Below are positions 1 through 9,270 of a stretch of 64,000 nt of DNA, piece after piece. The notes under the pieces were generated by a model. It had not been told where the DNA came from, ran no database searches, and saw nothing but the letters and a program-made list of their open reading frames with translations. The position numbers and the translations under genes are program-made. This DNA comes from Actomonas sp051209155 (GTDB lineage: Bacteria; Verrucomicrobiota; Verrucomicrobiia; Opitutales; Opitutaceae), in NCBI GenBank assembly GCA_051209155.1, contig JBPJGB010000003.1; one strand, written 5' to 3'. The stretch's first letter is position 1. Each line of letters opens with the position of its first letter.

Positions 1-620
1 ACAACGGCCCGCGCCGGCGGCTGCTGGTGGTGGACGACGTTGCGGTCAACCGCTCGCTCATTCGGGAACTCCTCAGCCCGCTCGGTTTCACCATCGAGGA
101 AGCCGACGACGGCGAGGCTGCCCTGGCCCGTCTTGCCGCCGCGCCCGCCGAAGGCGTCATCCTCGACCTCCGTATGCCGGGCATCGACGGCCTCGAACTG
201 ACGCGACGCATCCGCGCCCGCTACGGCGCCACGCCGAAGGTCATCCTCATGTCCGCCTCCGTTCTCGCCTTTGATCCGCAAATCGCGTTCGACGCCGGCT
301 GCGACGACTTTCTCCCCAAGCCGTTCCGCGAGTCGGACCTGCTCGATCGTCTCGGCCGTGCCTTGAAACTCGACTGGTCCCACGCCGCGCCCGTCACGCC
401 CGCCGTGGTCGCGTCAGCTGCGACCTCCGCCTCGACCGCAGACATCATCACCGACCTCAAGGCCAAAGCCCAGCGCGGTGATATTCGCAACCTGCGCAAA
501 GTGCTTGAAAACAGTCCCATGGAAGACCCCGCGCTGCGGCAACTGGCCGATGAACTGCGCCCCTTGATTGCCAGCTACCAGATGGACCGGATCAGACAGG
601 TGTTGGACCGGTCTGGGTAA
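1..620 (+). CDS. Receiver domain protein, 5'-truncated (probable C-terminus of a hybrid sensor kinase)
   Basis: The reading frame is open from the first bases, and the residues before the first possible start (RRRLLVVDD) are the first strand of a response-regulator receiver domain, so the gene begins upstream of the window. The receiver shows the acidic pair VVDDVAVN, the phospho-acceptor Asp in ILDLRMPG, the Ser of MSAS and the Lys of LPKPF. After it comes a linker rich in Ala, Ser and Thr, and a helical tail (KAKAQRGDIRNLRKVL) of about 55 residues that I do not recognise. A receiver at the extreme C-terminus, followed directly by a separate response regulator, is typical of a hybrid histidine kinase. 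The kinase part is not visible, so a stand-alone regulator cannot be excluded. Confidence 0.8.
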   Translation, partial: NGPRRRLLVVDDVAVNRSLIRELLSPLGFTIEEADDGEAALARLAAAPAEGVILDLRMPGIDGLELTRRIRARYGATPKVILMSASVLAFDPQIAFDAGCDDFLPKPFRESDLLDRLGRALKLDWSHAAPVTPAVVASAATSASTADIITDLKAKAQRGDIRNLRKVLENSPMEDPALRQLADELRPLIASYQMDRIRQVLDRSG

Positions 621-690
621 AAGACCTCATCCACTTGTTGACGGAATTGACGCCAACCGTTCGCATCAATCGACCTCGACTCCTACTCCC

Positions 691-1590
691 ATGTCTTCCC
701 CCGCCAGCGTCCTTGTCGTCGATGACACCCCCGCCAACATCGGCGTCCTACTCGAAGCTCTCGGTGACGCTGGCCACGAAGTGCTGGTGGCCGAGAGTGG
801 TCAAAGTGCCCTCGCCCAACTGGAACACGGATTGCCCGATCTGATTCTGCTCGATGTGATGATGCCAGGTCTCGACGGCTTCGAAACCTGCCAGCGGCTG
901 AAGAAACATCCGAAGTGGCGCACGATCCCCGTGCTCTTCATGACCGCCATCGATGAGCCCGAACAAAAGGTCCGCGCCTTCAACGCCGGCGCCGTCGACT
1001 ACATCGTGAAACCCTTCTTTGAACAAGAGGTGTTGGCCCGCGTGCAAACTCACCTCGAGCTGCTCACCCTCCGCCGCAACTTGGAAGACGAGCTCGCGCT
1101 GCGCATCGACGCCGAAAACCAACTCGCCAAGTCGCTCGATCGTGCGGTGGTCATCACCGACAAGGCCAACGAGGTCGTCTTCACCACCCGACTCGCGGAG
1201 TCGCTGCTCCACCGGCACTGCGCCGATTACAACGTGGTCGGCAAGCTTCCGGTCAGCCTGCAGCGCCCTGACAGCGGCCTGCACCTCCGCCGCTTCACCG
1301 AGCCCGGCCGCGACGACTTGCACTTCTTTGTCCTCGAGGAGAAGGCCCCCTCACCCAACCCCTCCGCTCTGCTCCAGCTCGGCCTCACGGCCCGCGAAGC
1401 TGAGGTGCTCTGGTGGATTGCGCAGGGCAAGAGCAACCCGGACATCGCCACCATCCTCGGCGCCGGTGTGCGCACAATCCACAAACACGTGGAAAACATC
1501 TTCCGCAAACTCGGCTGCGAAACCCGCGCCGCCGCCGCCGTCACCGCCCAGGAAACCCTCCGTCCCGGCGGCACGGTGAACGCGGGTTAG
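691..1590 (+). CDS. Response regulator, receiver plus LuxR-type DNA-binding domain
   Basis: This is a 299-residue two-domain regulator. The N-terminal receiver (about 5-125) has VVDD, the phospho-acceptor Asp55 in LILLDVMMPG, Thr in FMTA and Lys in YIVKPF. A middle segment of about 100 residues resembles a small sensor or linker. The C-terminal LuxR/GerE helix-turn-helix has LTAREAEVLWWIAQG, then TIHKHVENIFRKLG. The ATG start just ahead of the receiver is preferred to an in-frame start 41 codons upstream, which would overlap the previous gene and add no recognisable domain. The gene follows the truncated receiver protein by about 70 bases, so the two probably form a phosphorelay. The stimulus and the target genes are not evident. 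Confidence 0.9.
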   Translation: MSSPASVLVVDDTPANIGVLLEALGDAGHEVLVAESGQSALAQLEHGLPDLILLDVMMPGLDGFETCQRLKKHPKWRTIPVLFMTAIDEPEQKVRAFNAGAVDYIVKPFFEQEVLARVQTHLELLTLRRNLEDELALRIDAENQLAKSLDRAVVITDKANEVVFTTRLAESLLHRHCADYNVVGKLPVSLQRPDSGLHLRRFTEPGRDDLHFFVLEEKAPSPNPSALLQLGLTAREAEVLWWIAQGKSNPDIATILGAGVRTIHKHVENIFRKLGCETRAAAAVTAQETLRPGGTVNAG

Positions 1591-1651
1591 ATATGGTTTC
1601 GGGACACTAGGCCGCCCACCTGCGGGCGCTGCGCGGCCTCACGGCCGAACT

Positions 1652-3496
1652 TCACAACGCTCCCTCCAACTCCGCCACCTCCCGGGCAAACTGCGAACCA
1701 GGCTCGATGGCGAACAGCCCACGGGTGATCGCCAACACCCGCTGCGCCTCCGACGCTCGCCCGCCGGCCAGGGTGTGCCGGAAGAACGGCTCCACCAATC
1801 GATCAAACGCGCGCATGCCGGCTTGCGCCCCTGCCTGCCGTAAGGCGCTTTCGAATACACGAAACTGCACCAGCGGCGGATCCTCCGCCATGGAACGTTC
1901 GAGCATCTCCGCCGCCTGTGCCACCGTGAGATCATCGCGCGCGGCGCTAAATTTTCGGGTCAACATCAGCGCCTCATGCTCCGCCGCGCTGACCTGGCCG
2001 CGCTCGCGCATGACGGCCAGCACCTCGCGCATGAATCGCACATAAAGATCGGGATAACGCTGCAAGGCGCGCGCCGCCTTGCGTAGCGTGGCCTCCCGCT
2101 TCACCGGCGACACCGCCGCGGTCCGCTCCGCCACGGCCAGCACCTCCCAGGCAACGACGTTCCGCGGTTCGTGGTTGGTCGCCCGCACCGCCGCCGTGAC
2201 CGCGGCGTCCGCGTCGCCACGCCGCAGGTGTTCCTGGGCCAGCGCCTGCCACGCGCGCGACTGTCGATACGCGGGCAAGCGCCGAAAATCTTCGGCCAGA
2301 AAAGCCAGCTCGTGGTCGTTGACGTCATCCCACGTTTGCGGGTCAAAGGCGACGCCGGCGACGAGCTTTTGCTCCGCGTAGCGTCCCACATCAAACTGCC
2401 ACTTCCGCCGCGCATCGAGGTAGCCGAACCACGCGTGCCGACCGTCCAAACCTGCGCCGCGGAAGAGCAGCGTCGGCACGCCCTTTGCCTTGCCCACCTC
2501 GCTCGCAAAGTAGGCTTGGTCGATACAGATCCCGCCCGAGCTCAGGATTTCCGGCAGCGTGTAGCTCGAACCCGGCCAAAGGTAGATGCCGTGATCGGCT
2601 CGCTCGGTGAGGTAGCGCACCGCGTCGTAGCTTTTCGGCAATCCAGCGAAGTCGGTGCGCAACTGCTGCTGCACCCAAACCAACTCCGCGAACGGAGCCG
2701 CCGCATCGACCACAAACTTCAGTTCGCCTGCCTCCAGCTGAGTCAAGCGGTGCAAGGTGAGCCGACGCCGGTCCGCCTCGATCCAAAAGGCGAACGCCTC
2801 GACCGGATCCGGGCGGGTGCGTGGCAACAGTGCGGGTGATACCTGCCCATGCGGCCAGCTCGGCGGCGGGGGCACATCGAACACCAGCGCAATGGCCAAA
2901 GCCAGTTGCTCGTAGCTTTGAAAGTCCTCCCCGCTCGCCGCCTCCAGGCGCTGGAGAATGTCCAACGCCGTGGGTAGGTCATCATAGGGCGACAACAGAT
3001 CGAACAGGCTGCGCGAGAGCTCTCGGTCGAGCAGCAAGCGCGTCACAAACTCGCGCGACAATCGTTCACTCAACGGCGCCGCGGGCGGATGGTAGGTCCG
3101 CGGCATGTTGGCGTGTCCGAGTTGGGCACGATTGAGCGCGCTGATCCAGCGATTGACCAACTCCCGTTGATCGGTGCCGAGCAGACGCGCCCACCGGGCG
3201 ACCAACAACCACCCCTCCATCGCCTCGGTTCGATTGGCCTCCGCCGCGAGCACCGCCGCATCACCCGCCGCCTGTGCGATTTCGCTCCAGCGGTGGTTGG
3301 CCTCCGGCGCGACCGCCGCCCGCACCCACGCTTCCGCGGGCGGACGCCGCGCGGCGTCCGATGAGACCGCCAGTTGGGCCGATGCAGTCACACAAAGCGC
3401 AAGGCAGGCGAACAGGGAACTGATCCAGCGCGGGAACACGGTCCGGCTATCATCGGAGCACCGCTGCGACTGGCAAGGACGCGCCACGTCGCTCAT
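1652..3496 (-). CDS. Exported transglutaminase-like protein with helical repeats
   Basis: The protein has 614 residues and an N-terminal export signal (WISSLFACLALCVTASA, cleavage near residue 40). The middle carries a transglutaminase/papain-like core: Cys324 in GGICIDQAYF, His354 in DGRHAWFGYL and Asp369 in KWQFDVGRY match the Cys-His-Asp triad in order and spacing. The flanks are alpha-helical and repeat-like, with a TPR-like stretch at about 400-480. Its ATG overlaps the uvrB stop in an ATGA, so translation is probably coupled, although no shared function with DNA repair is apparent. Bacterial proteins of this kind act as peptidases or amidases in the envelope; the substrate here is unknown. 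Confidence 0.75.
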   Translation of the reverse strand: MSDVARPCQSQRCSDDSRTVFPRWISSLFACLALCVTASAQLAVSSDAARRPPAEAWVRAAVAPEANHRWSEIAQAAGDAAVLAAEANRTEAMEGWLLVARWARLLGTDQRELVNRWISALNRAQLGHANMPRTYHPPAAPLSERLSREFVTRLLLDRELSRSLFDLLSPYDDLPTALDILQRLEAASGEDFQSYEQLALAIALVFDVPPPPSWPHGQVSPALLPRTRPDPVEAFAFWIEADRRRLTLHRLTQLEAGELKFVVDAAAPFAELVWVQQQLRTDFAGLPKSYDAVRYLTERADHGIYLWPGSSYTLPEILSSGGICIDQAYFASEVGKAKGVPTLLFRGAGLDGRHAWFGYLDARRKWQFDVGRYAEQKLVAGVAFDPQTWDDVNDHELAFLAEDFRRLPAYRQSRAWQALAQEHLRRGDADAAVTAAVRATNHEPRNVVAWEVLAVAERTAAVSPVKREATLRKAARALQRYPDLYVRFMREVLAVMRERGQVSAAEHEALMLTRKFSAARDDLTVAQAAEMLERSMAEDPPLVQFRVFESALRQAGAQAGMRAFDRLVEPFFRHTLAGGRASEAQRVLAITRGLFAIEPGSQFAREVAELEGAL

Positions 3497-5550
3497 TTAC
3501 CCCATTTGCCCGCGCGATATTTGCCGCCCTTGCCTTTGCCCTTCTTGCGGCCGCCGCCGGACTCGATCTTCGCCATCTTCTTCACGTCGCCGCTGCGCAA
3601 AGCGTCGATCTGGTCGCGCAGCAGGGCCGCCCTTTCAAACTCCAGCCGTCCGGCGGCTTCGGTCATTTCGACCTCCAGTTCAGCGATGACGGCCGCGACA
3701 TCCTCATCACTGCCTTCCGCGACCGCGAGGTCCTCGTCCACGCCACGGCCGGTGCCGTCGTATACATGCAAACTCGCCTGCGCGGCGCGTTTCACGCTGC
3801 GCGGCGTGATGCCATGCTCGGCGTTGTAGGCCATCTGCTTCTCGCGCCGCGCCGAGGTGACGGCGATGGTGTGTTTGATCGAGTCGGTCTGTTTGTCCGC
3901 GTAGAAGATCACCCGCCCCTTCTCGTGCCGTGCCGCGCGCCCGGCCGTCTGGATGAGGGAGGTCGCGCTGCGCAGGAACCCTTCCTTGTCGGCATCGAGG
4001 ATCGCGACCAACGCGACCTCGGGCAGATCGAGGCCTTCGCGCAGCAGATTGATGCCGATGAGCACATCAAAGTTGCCGAGACGCAGGTTACGCAGGATCT
4101 CGACACGCTCGATCGCATCGATGTCCGAGTGCAGGTATTCCACGCGCACGCCCGACTCGCGCAGGTAACTTGTAAGGTCCTCGGAGAGCCGCTTGGTGAG
4201 GGTCGTCACCAACACCCGCTCGCCCGCCTCCACCGCCGCCGAAATCTCGCCCATCAGGTTCTCCACCTGCCCCTTCGTCGGCCGCAGCACGATCTCCGGA
4301 TCGAGCAGGCCCGTCGGGCGAATCACCTGCTCGGCCACCACCGTCGAGCGCTCCAGCTCGTATTTGGCCGGCGTGGCGGACACGTAGAGCGTCTGGCCGG
4401 TGATGGACTCGAACTCATCGAAGGCCTGGGGACGGTTCTCCAATGCCGAAGGCAGTCGAAACCCATGATCGACGAGCACCGTCTTGCGCGCCTTGTCGCC
4501 GTTGAACATGCCGCCGATCTGCGGAACCGTCGCGTGGCTCTCGTCGATGAAGAGCAGGAAATCGTCGGGGAAGAAATCGATCAGGCAGAACGGGCGCTCG
4601 CCGGGACGACGCCCGGAAAGGTGCATCGAGTAGTTTTCAATCCCATTGCAGAAGCCCATCTCCTGCAGCAGCTCGAGATCGTAGTTGGTGCGCATGCGAA
4701 TACGCTGGGCCTCAAGGTATTTGCCCTCGGCCTCGAACTGCGCGACGCGCTGATCCAGCTCGGCCTTGATCGCGCCGACGGCGGAATCGAGCTTGCCCTT
4801 GGTCGTGACGTATTGATTGGCAGGATACAGGTCGAACTGCTCCAGTTCACGCAGGGTGTGGCCGGTGAGCGGGTCGAACTCGGAGATCGATTCCACTTCG
4901 TCGCCCCACAGTTCAACGCGCAAGCCCTGCTCACTGTAGGCCGGCATGATGTCGACGACGTCGCCCCGCACCCGAAAGCGCCCGCGCTTCAGGTCGTAGT
5001 CGTTCCGCTCGTAAAGGTTGTCGACCAGCCGTTCCAACAGCTCCTGCCGGGGCATCAGCCCGCCGCGCCGCAACTCCACGCGCAGGGTCGTGAAATCCTC
5101 CGGCGAACCGAGCCCGTAGATACAGGAGACCGACGCCACCACGATCACGTCGCGCCGGGAAACGAGCGCGCTGGTGGCCGCGATGCGCAAACGCTCAATC
5201 TCCTCGTTGATGGAGGAATCCTTCTCAATGTAGGTGTCCGTCGAGGAGATGTAGGCCTCGGGCTGGTAGTAGTCGTAGTAGCTGACGAAGTATTCGACCG
5301 CGTTGTTGGGGAAGAAATTTTTAAACTCCGAGTAGAGCTGCGCCGCGAGGGTCTTGTTGTGCGAGATGATCAGCGTCGGCCGGTCACAGCGCGCGATGAC
5401 GTTGGCCATCGTGAAGGTCTTCCCGCTGCCCGTGACACCCAGCAGCGTCTGCGACTTGTTCCCCGCGGCAATGGACTGCACCAAGGCGTCAATCGCCTGC
5501 GGTTGATCTCCGGTCGGCTGGTAATCGGCGGCAAGTTGGAACAAGGACAT
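3493..5550 (-). CDS. uvrB: UvrABC system protein B
   Basis: UvrB is the damage-verification helicase of nucleotide excision repair. It loads at lesions with UvrA and recruits UvrC. The 685-residue protein has the Walker A motif GVTGSGKT (38-45), the beta-hairpin rich in Tyr and Asp (YYDYYQPEAYI), a DESH Walker B motif, helicase motif VI (QTAGRAAR) and a C-terminal UVR motif (LEFERAALLRDQI) that contacts UvrC. The start is placed at MSLFQLAADY, where the family begins; an in-frame ATG seven codons upstream lies inside a repeat element. The C-terminus ends in a basic Gly/Lys-rich tail. Length and motifs are complete. Confidence 0.97.
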   Translation of the reverse strand: MSLFQLAADYQPTGDQPQAIDALVQSIAAGNKSQTLLGVTGSGKTFTMANVIARCDRPTLIISHNKTLAAQLYSEFKNFFPNNAVEYFVSYYDYYQPEAYISSTDTYIEKDSSINEEIERLRIAATSALVSRRDVIVVASVSCIYGLGSPEDFTTLRVELRRGGLMPRQELLERLVDNLYERNDYDLKRGRFRVRGDVVDIMPAYSEQGLRVELWGDEVESISEFDPLTGHTLRELEQFDLYPANQYVTTKGKLDSAVGAIKAELDQRVAQFEAEGKYLEAQRIRMRTNYDLELLQEMGFCNGIENYSMHLSGRRPGERPFCLIDFFPDDFLLFIDESHATVPQIGGMFNGDKARKTVLVDHGFRLPSALENRPQAFDEFESITGQTLYVSATPAKYELERSTVVAEQVIRPTGLLDPEIVLRPTKGQVENLMGEISAAVEAGERVLVTTLTKRLSEDLTSYLRESGVRVEYLHSDIDAIERVEILRNLRLGNFDVLIGINLLREGLDLPEVALVAILDADKEGFLRSATSLIQTAGRAARHEKGRVIFYADKQTDSIKHTIAVTSARREKQMAYNAEHGITPRSVKRAAQASLHVYDGTGRGVDEDLAVAEGSDEDVAAVIAELEVEMTEAAGRLEFERAALLRDQIDALRSGDVKKMAKIESGGGRKKGKGKGGKYRAGKWGK

Positions 5551-5555
5551 TTTGG

Positions 5556-5638
5556 AACCACGAATGGACACGAATTTTCACCAATAGCAAAGCACTGCTG
5601 GTAGCTCTATTCGTGTCTATTGGTGTTCATTCGTGGTT
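5556..5638. repeat. Inverted repeat with CACGAA/TTCGTG motifs
   Basis: The outer arms AACCACGAATG and CATTCGTGGTT are perfect complements. The inner part repeats the theme with further ACACGAA and TTCGTGT motifs and CCAATAG/CTATTGG. The element fills the gap between uvrB and the HAD gene. A related element built from the same motif lies at 52560-52635, which suggests a dispersed palindromic family rather than a gene-specific operator. Confidence 0.7.
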
Positions 5639-6311
5639 AGGAACCAACCAGCTTCACCAAATCCGCGATCGACAACTCATCCAACCGGTGCACCACGCGA
5701 TCAACCAGCGGCGCGAGCGTGTGCGCATCATGGGTGGTGGCCACTCCGACGACTTTGATGCCGCCCGCCCGCGCGGCCTCGATGCCGGCGAAGGCATCCT
5801 CAAACACCACGCACCGAGAAGGCGCCCGGTTGATCTTGCCGGCAGCCTTGAGAAAGACCTCCGGATCGGGCTTGCCGGCGGAGACATCCTCGGCGGTCAC
5901 GATGTCGTCGAAGAGCCCGGTGAAGCCCATCACTTCCAGAATCGTATCGATGTTCTGACGATGGGTGGAGGACCCGACACAGGTCGGAATCCCAGCGGAC
6001 TTCAGGCGATCCAGGAAGGTGTGCACCCCCGGCAAGGCCTCGAGCCCCTTCTCCACCACAATCTCGCGGTAGAGCGCTTCCTTGCGCAGCGACAGGCGAT
6101 GCACCTCGGCGGGGTCTTCGGCCCAGCCCAGGATCGTCGGAATGATGAACTCGTTCTTCTTGCCGAAGCCTTTGACGAAGTGGTCCGGCGGCAGGGCCTT
6201 GCCCTCCTCGGCAGCGAGACGCTCCCAGCTTTCCTCGTGTTGTTTGGAGGAATCGATGATGACGCCGTCCCAGTCGAACAGCATGCCCAGTTGATCGGGT
6301 GGATTGACCAT
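5637..6311 (-). CDS. HAD-superfamily phosphatase (beta-phosphoglucomutase / phosphoglycolate phosphatase-like)
   Basis: This is a 224-residue cytoplasmic HAD hydrolase with a helical cap inserted after motif I. Motif I is DWDGVIIDS (nucleophile and general-acid Asp), motif II the Ser of VGSSTH, motif III the Lys of SAGKPDPE, and motif IV the acidic pair of VVFEDAFAGIEAA. The cap position and the VFEDAFAGI signature fit the subgroup of beta-phosphoglucomutases, phosphoglycolate phosphatases and small sugar-phosphate phosphatases. The substrate cannot be chosen from sequence alone. It lies just upstream of uvrB on the same strand but is separated from it by the inverted repeat. Confidence 0.85.
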   Translation of the reverse strand: MVNPPDQLGMLFDWDGVIIDSSKQHEESWERLAAEEGKALPPDHFVKGFGKKNEFIIPTILGWAEDPAEVHRLSLRKEALYREIVVEKGLEALPGVHTFLDRLKSAGIPTCVGSSTHRQNIDTILEVMGFTGLFDDIVTAEDVSAGKPDPEVFLKAAGKINRAPSRCVVFEDAFAGIEAARAGGIKVVGVATTHDAHTLAPLVDRVVHRLDELSIADLVKLVGS

Positions 6312-6351
6312 AATTCAATGTATCCGCCGCGCGGCGACGGCCAACGGGCTT

Positions 6352-7767
6352 TCAGATGCCGAATACCTTCAGCACACTGTTCCAGACCGCCGCCCAGAAA
6401 CGGCGGGGCTTGGCGCCTTCGCCCTCGCCCAGGGTCTCCTGCATGACAAAAAGCCCGGTGCCGGCGAACAGGTCGTCGAACAAGGGGTTCATGTCACGAT
6501 AGTAGCCCCAGAACGTCTCCGCGCGCACCGGCAGGTAATCGAGCGTCGGGGTGAAGCCGATGGTCGCCAACTGATTGGTCCGGCGGGCCGTGCGCGTGGG
6601 TTTCAAGGGATCCGGTTGCAGAACCTCCGCCCGCACCCCGCGACTGCCCGCCACGATCAGGCGACACGGGCCGACAAACTCGAAGAATCGGAACTGCAGG
6701 GTGATCCAGGCCTGCCACCGCAAGAGGGCCCAACGCCGCCGGATCTCGACCTTCTCCTCGTCCCGGGTGATCACCCCGACGAGGAAGCTCGGTCGCAGCA
6801 CCAAGGACGCCCCTTCCGGCACTTCGATCACCGAAAGTTCAGTGTGCGGATCGTCGCTGTTGGACAAGGTGAGCGCGGCCCGTTCGCCGGCTTTGCCGTT
6901 ACGCAGCTCCACCAATTCGATGAGGCCGCAGGCCAAGCTGGTGAACGGAATGGCCCAATCGAACACGAAGCGCGTCTTGCGCCGCAGGTCCTCGTCGCTG
7001 GTTTGCAGGAACTTCTCCTTCACCCGCAACACCTCGCCCGGCCACAGTCCCACCTCGGACGACACCGCGCTCTTGCGCACATGCGGAAACGCGACCGCGC
7101 TCTCCTCAAAGCGGATCGCCTTGCCCCGCGACAACCACGGCGCGAGCACGTAGAACGCGAGCAGCTTCACGATCGTCGGGCCGCAGAAAAAAACCACCAA
7201 AGCGACGATGAGGTAGAGCTTTGAACGGTCCCACGCCGCCCGCACGTAATGCGACACCGCCGACTCCGCGGCTTCGCTGCCTTCGAGGTCCTTCTTGATG
7301 CTGGCGAGCTGGAAATCGAGGGTCTCAACCTGCTCCGCGATCGTGGCCAGATCGCGGGTATGCTCCGCCAGTTTGGTGGTCGCGGTGCTGCGCAGGTTGT
7401 TCAGATTCTGGATTCGGTCCTCGTTCGCCTGCTGTTGCTCACCGTCGCCGAACCAGCGGTCCCACCAGCTCTGCAAGGCCCGCAGGTTGGCGATGATCTT
7501 ATCGGCCTGCTGAATGCGCTCTTCCTGCGCCTTGATCGCCTCCCGCACCTCCCCGGCGGCTTTGAGAGCCTCCGTTTTGGCCTCGCTGAACTCGATCTGC
7601 TTGGCCTGCAGCTCGGCGATGTATTCCAGCCGCCGGGTTTCCAGATCGACCTGATCCTTCAGAAACAGCCAGAGGCCCACGCCCACCAAACCCAGCACCG
7701 CGATGAGCACCGCGATGCCGACCTTTTGCAGCAACCACGTGCCGAGGCGGTAAAGGAAACCATACAT
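6352..7767 (-). CDS. Two-segment membrane protein with long coiled coil, function unknown
   Basis: The protein has 471 residues. A transmembrane helix at about 16-36 is followed by a long Glu/Gln/Lys-rich coiled coil (about 42-165), a second hydrophobic segment (about 183-211) and a soluble C-terminal domain of about 250 residues. That domain has beta-rich stretches such as VIEVPEGASLVLRPSFLVGV. The topology suggests that the coiled coil lies in the periplasm and the C-terminal domain in the cytoplasm, or the reverse. The C-terminal part faintly resembles AIM24-type beta proteins, but I would not assign it. It is divergent from the glutamate dehydrogenase gene. Confidence 0.7.
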   Translation of the reverse strand: MYGFLYRLGTWLLQKVGIAVLIAVLGLVGVGLWLFLKDQVDLETRRLEYIAELQAKQIEFSEAKTEALKAAGEVREAIKAQEERIQQADKIIANLRALQSWWDRWFGDGEQQQANEDRIQNLNNLRSTATTKLAEHTRDLATIAEQVETLDFQLASIKKDLEGSEAAESAVSHYVRAAWDRSKLYLIVALVVFFCGPTIVKLLAFYVLAPWLSRGKAIRFEESAVAFPHVRKSAVSSEVGLWPGEVLRVKEKFLQTSDEDLRRKTRFVFDWAIPFTSLACGLIELVELRNGKAGERAALTLSNSDDPHTELSVIEVPEGASLVLRPSFLVGVITRDEEKVEIRRRWALLRWQAWITLQFRFFEFVGPCRLIVAGSRGVRAEVLQPDPLKPTRTARRTNQLATIGFTPTLDYLPVRAETFWGYYRDMNPLFDDLFAGTGLFVMQETLGEGEGAKPRRFWAAVWNSVLKVFGI

Positions 7768-7877
7768 TAGCGGGAGTGTGGGCGACTCTTAGCCCCAATT
7801 TCAATCGCGCTTGTATCCCTGATCCCGGTTGCGTCGCCCTTTTCGCCGACCATGCTGAGCGCAAACTCAAAACCCCG

Positions 7878-9152
7878 ATGTCAAAAGTCATCATTTCGTC
7901 CCTCTATAAGTCGGACGTGTTCAAAATGGCCTGCCGTCAGTTCGACCAGGCCGCCGATGCCATCAATCTCCCGGAAGAGATTCGTGACCGCACCAAATAC
8001 CCTCGACGCGCGTTCGCCGTCACGTTGCCCATCCGGCGCGACGACGGCAGTGTCACCGTCTACGAGGGTTACCGCGTGCAGCACAACCTCTCGACCGGCC
8101 CCTCCAAGGGCGGCATCCGCTTCCATCAACACGTCACCATTGGCGAAGTCGCCGCGCTCTCCATGTGGATGAGCTGGAAATGCTCCCTCGTAGGCCTGCC
8201 CTACGGCGGGGCCAAGGGCGGCGTCATCGTCAACCCCGACCAACTCTCCGAACGCGAACTCGAGCGCCTCGCCCGCCGCTACATGCAGGAGCTCATCCCT
8301 TTCATCGGTCCCGACGTCGATGTGCCGGCCCCCGACATGGGCACGACCGAAAGGATGATGGGCTGGATGATGGACACCTACTCCAACCACGTCGGGCATA
8401 TCGAACCCGCCATCGTGACCGGCAAACCGATCGCCCTCGGTGGCTCCCAAGGGCGGCGCGAAGCCACCGGCGCGGGCGTCGCGTATTTGGTCCGGGAATA
8501 CCTCAAGGACCTGAACATTCCGCTGCAGGACACCACCGTCGCCATTCAGGGTTTCGGCAATGTCGGCAGCGAGGCCGCCTTCGCCCTCGAAGACTACGGC
8601 GCCAAAGTCATCGCCATCTCCGATTGGACCGGCGGCATCTACAACCCCAAGGGCATCAACACCCGCAAGGCCGCCCAATACGTGCATTACCAGCGCGTGT
8701 TGAAAGACTGCGACGAGGGTGAACCGATCACCAACGAGGAGTTGCTCACCATGAAGTGCACCGTGCTCATCCCGGCCGCCCTGCCCCGCGTAGTCACGCC
8801 GCAAAACGCCGCCAAACTCCAATGCCGCCTACTGGCGGAAGCCGCCAACGGGCCGACCACCAACCAGGCCGACCGCGTCATCGAAAAGCGGGGCGACATC
8901 GAGATCATCCCCGATGTGCTCTGCAATGCCGGCGGCGTCATCGTGTCCTACTTCGAATGGCTGCAAAACCGGCAGAACTACTACTGGGATCGCGAAGAGG
9001 TCATGACCAAGTTGTTCCGCATCCTGCAGCGGTCCAAGGAAGCGGTTGAGAAACAAAAAAAGGCCTTCGGGTTCAGCCGTCGCCTCGCCGCCCAGACCCT
9101 CGGCATCCAACGCGTCGCCGACGCCAAAGCCGGTCGCGGTCTCTTTCCCTGA
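7878..9152 (+). CDS. gdhA: Glutamate dehydrogenase (Glu/Leu/Phe/Val family)
   Basis: The enzyme reversibly converts 2-oxoglutarate and ammonia to glutamate using NAD(P)H. The 424-residue protein has the glutamate-binding segment GPSKGGIRFH (Lys78), the catalytic-loop motif PYGGAKGGV (Lys113), the conserved PAPDMGT, and a dinucleotide-binding motif VAIQGFGNVGS. The length fits the hexameric class with about 420 residues. The start MSKVIISS is chosen because it gives the normal N-terminus; an in-frame upstream start adds 34 residues without family similarity. A strong stem-loop follows the gene. Cofactor preference is not clear from the sequence. Confidence 0.93.
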   Translation: MSKVIISSLYKSDVFKMACRQFDQAADAINLPEEIRDRTKYPRRAFAVTLPIRRDDGSVTVYEGYRVQHNLSTGPSKGGIRFHQHVTIGEVAALSMWMSWKCSLVGLPYGGAKGGVIVNPDQLSERELERLARRYMQELIPFIGPDVDVPAPDMGTTERMMGWMMDTYSNHVGHIEPAIVTGKPIALGGSQGRREATGAGVAYLVREYLKDLNIPLQDTTVAIQGFGNVGSEAAFALEDYGAKVIAISDWTGGIYNPKGINTRKAAQYVHYQRVLKDCDEGEPITNEELLTMKCTVLIPAALPRVVTPQNAAKLQCRLLAEAANGPTTNQADRVIEKRGDIEIIPDVLCNAGGVIVSYFEWLQNRQNYYWDREEVMTKLFRILQRSKEAVEKQKKAFGFSRRLAAQTLGIQRVADAKAGRGLFP

Positions 9153-9190
9153 GCCGGCGGAGCCGCCTTACGGAAACCCCAAGAACAAAA

Positions 9191-9232
9191 ATCCCAAATC
9201 CCCGCCGGAAAGCCGGCGATGGGACTTGGGAT
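9191..9232. terminator. Bidirectional stem-loop between convergent genes
   Basis: The arms ATCCCAAATCCC-CGCCGG and CCGGCG-ATGGGACTTGGGAT fold into a long stem with one bulge and an AAA loop. It sits between the convergent glutamate dehydrogenase and antiporter genes. There is an A-run on the left flank, so it could terminate transcription from the antiporter side best. Confidence 0.6.
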
Positions 9233-9270
9233 CTGAAAACGTGGGATTTCCGGCGCGCGCCGCGCGCCGA

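Noticed and set aside
3766..5604. Long open frame of about 610 codons opposite uvrB
   Set aside because: It lies entirely on the complementary strand of a clear uvrB, has biased composition, and no recognisable domain. It reflects high GC content.
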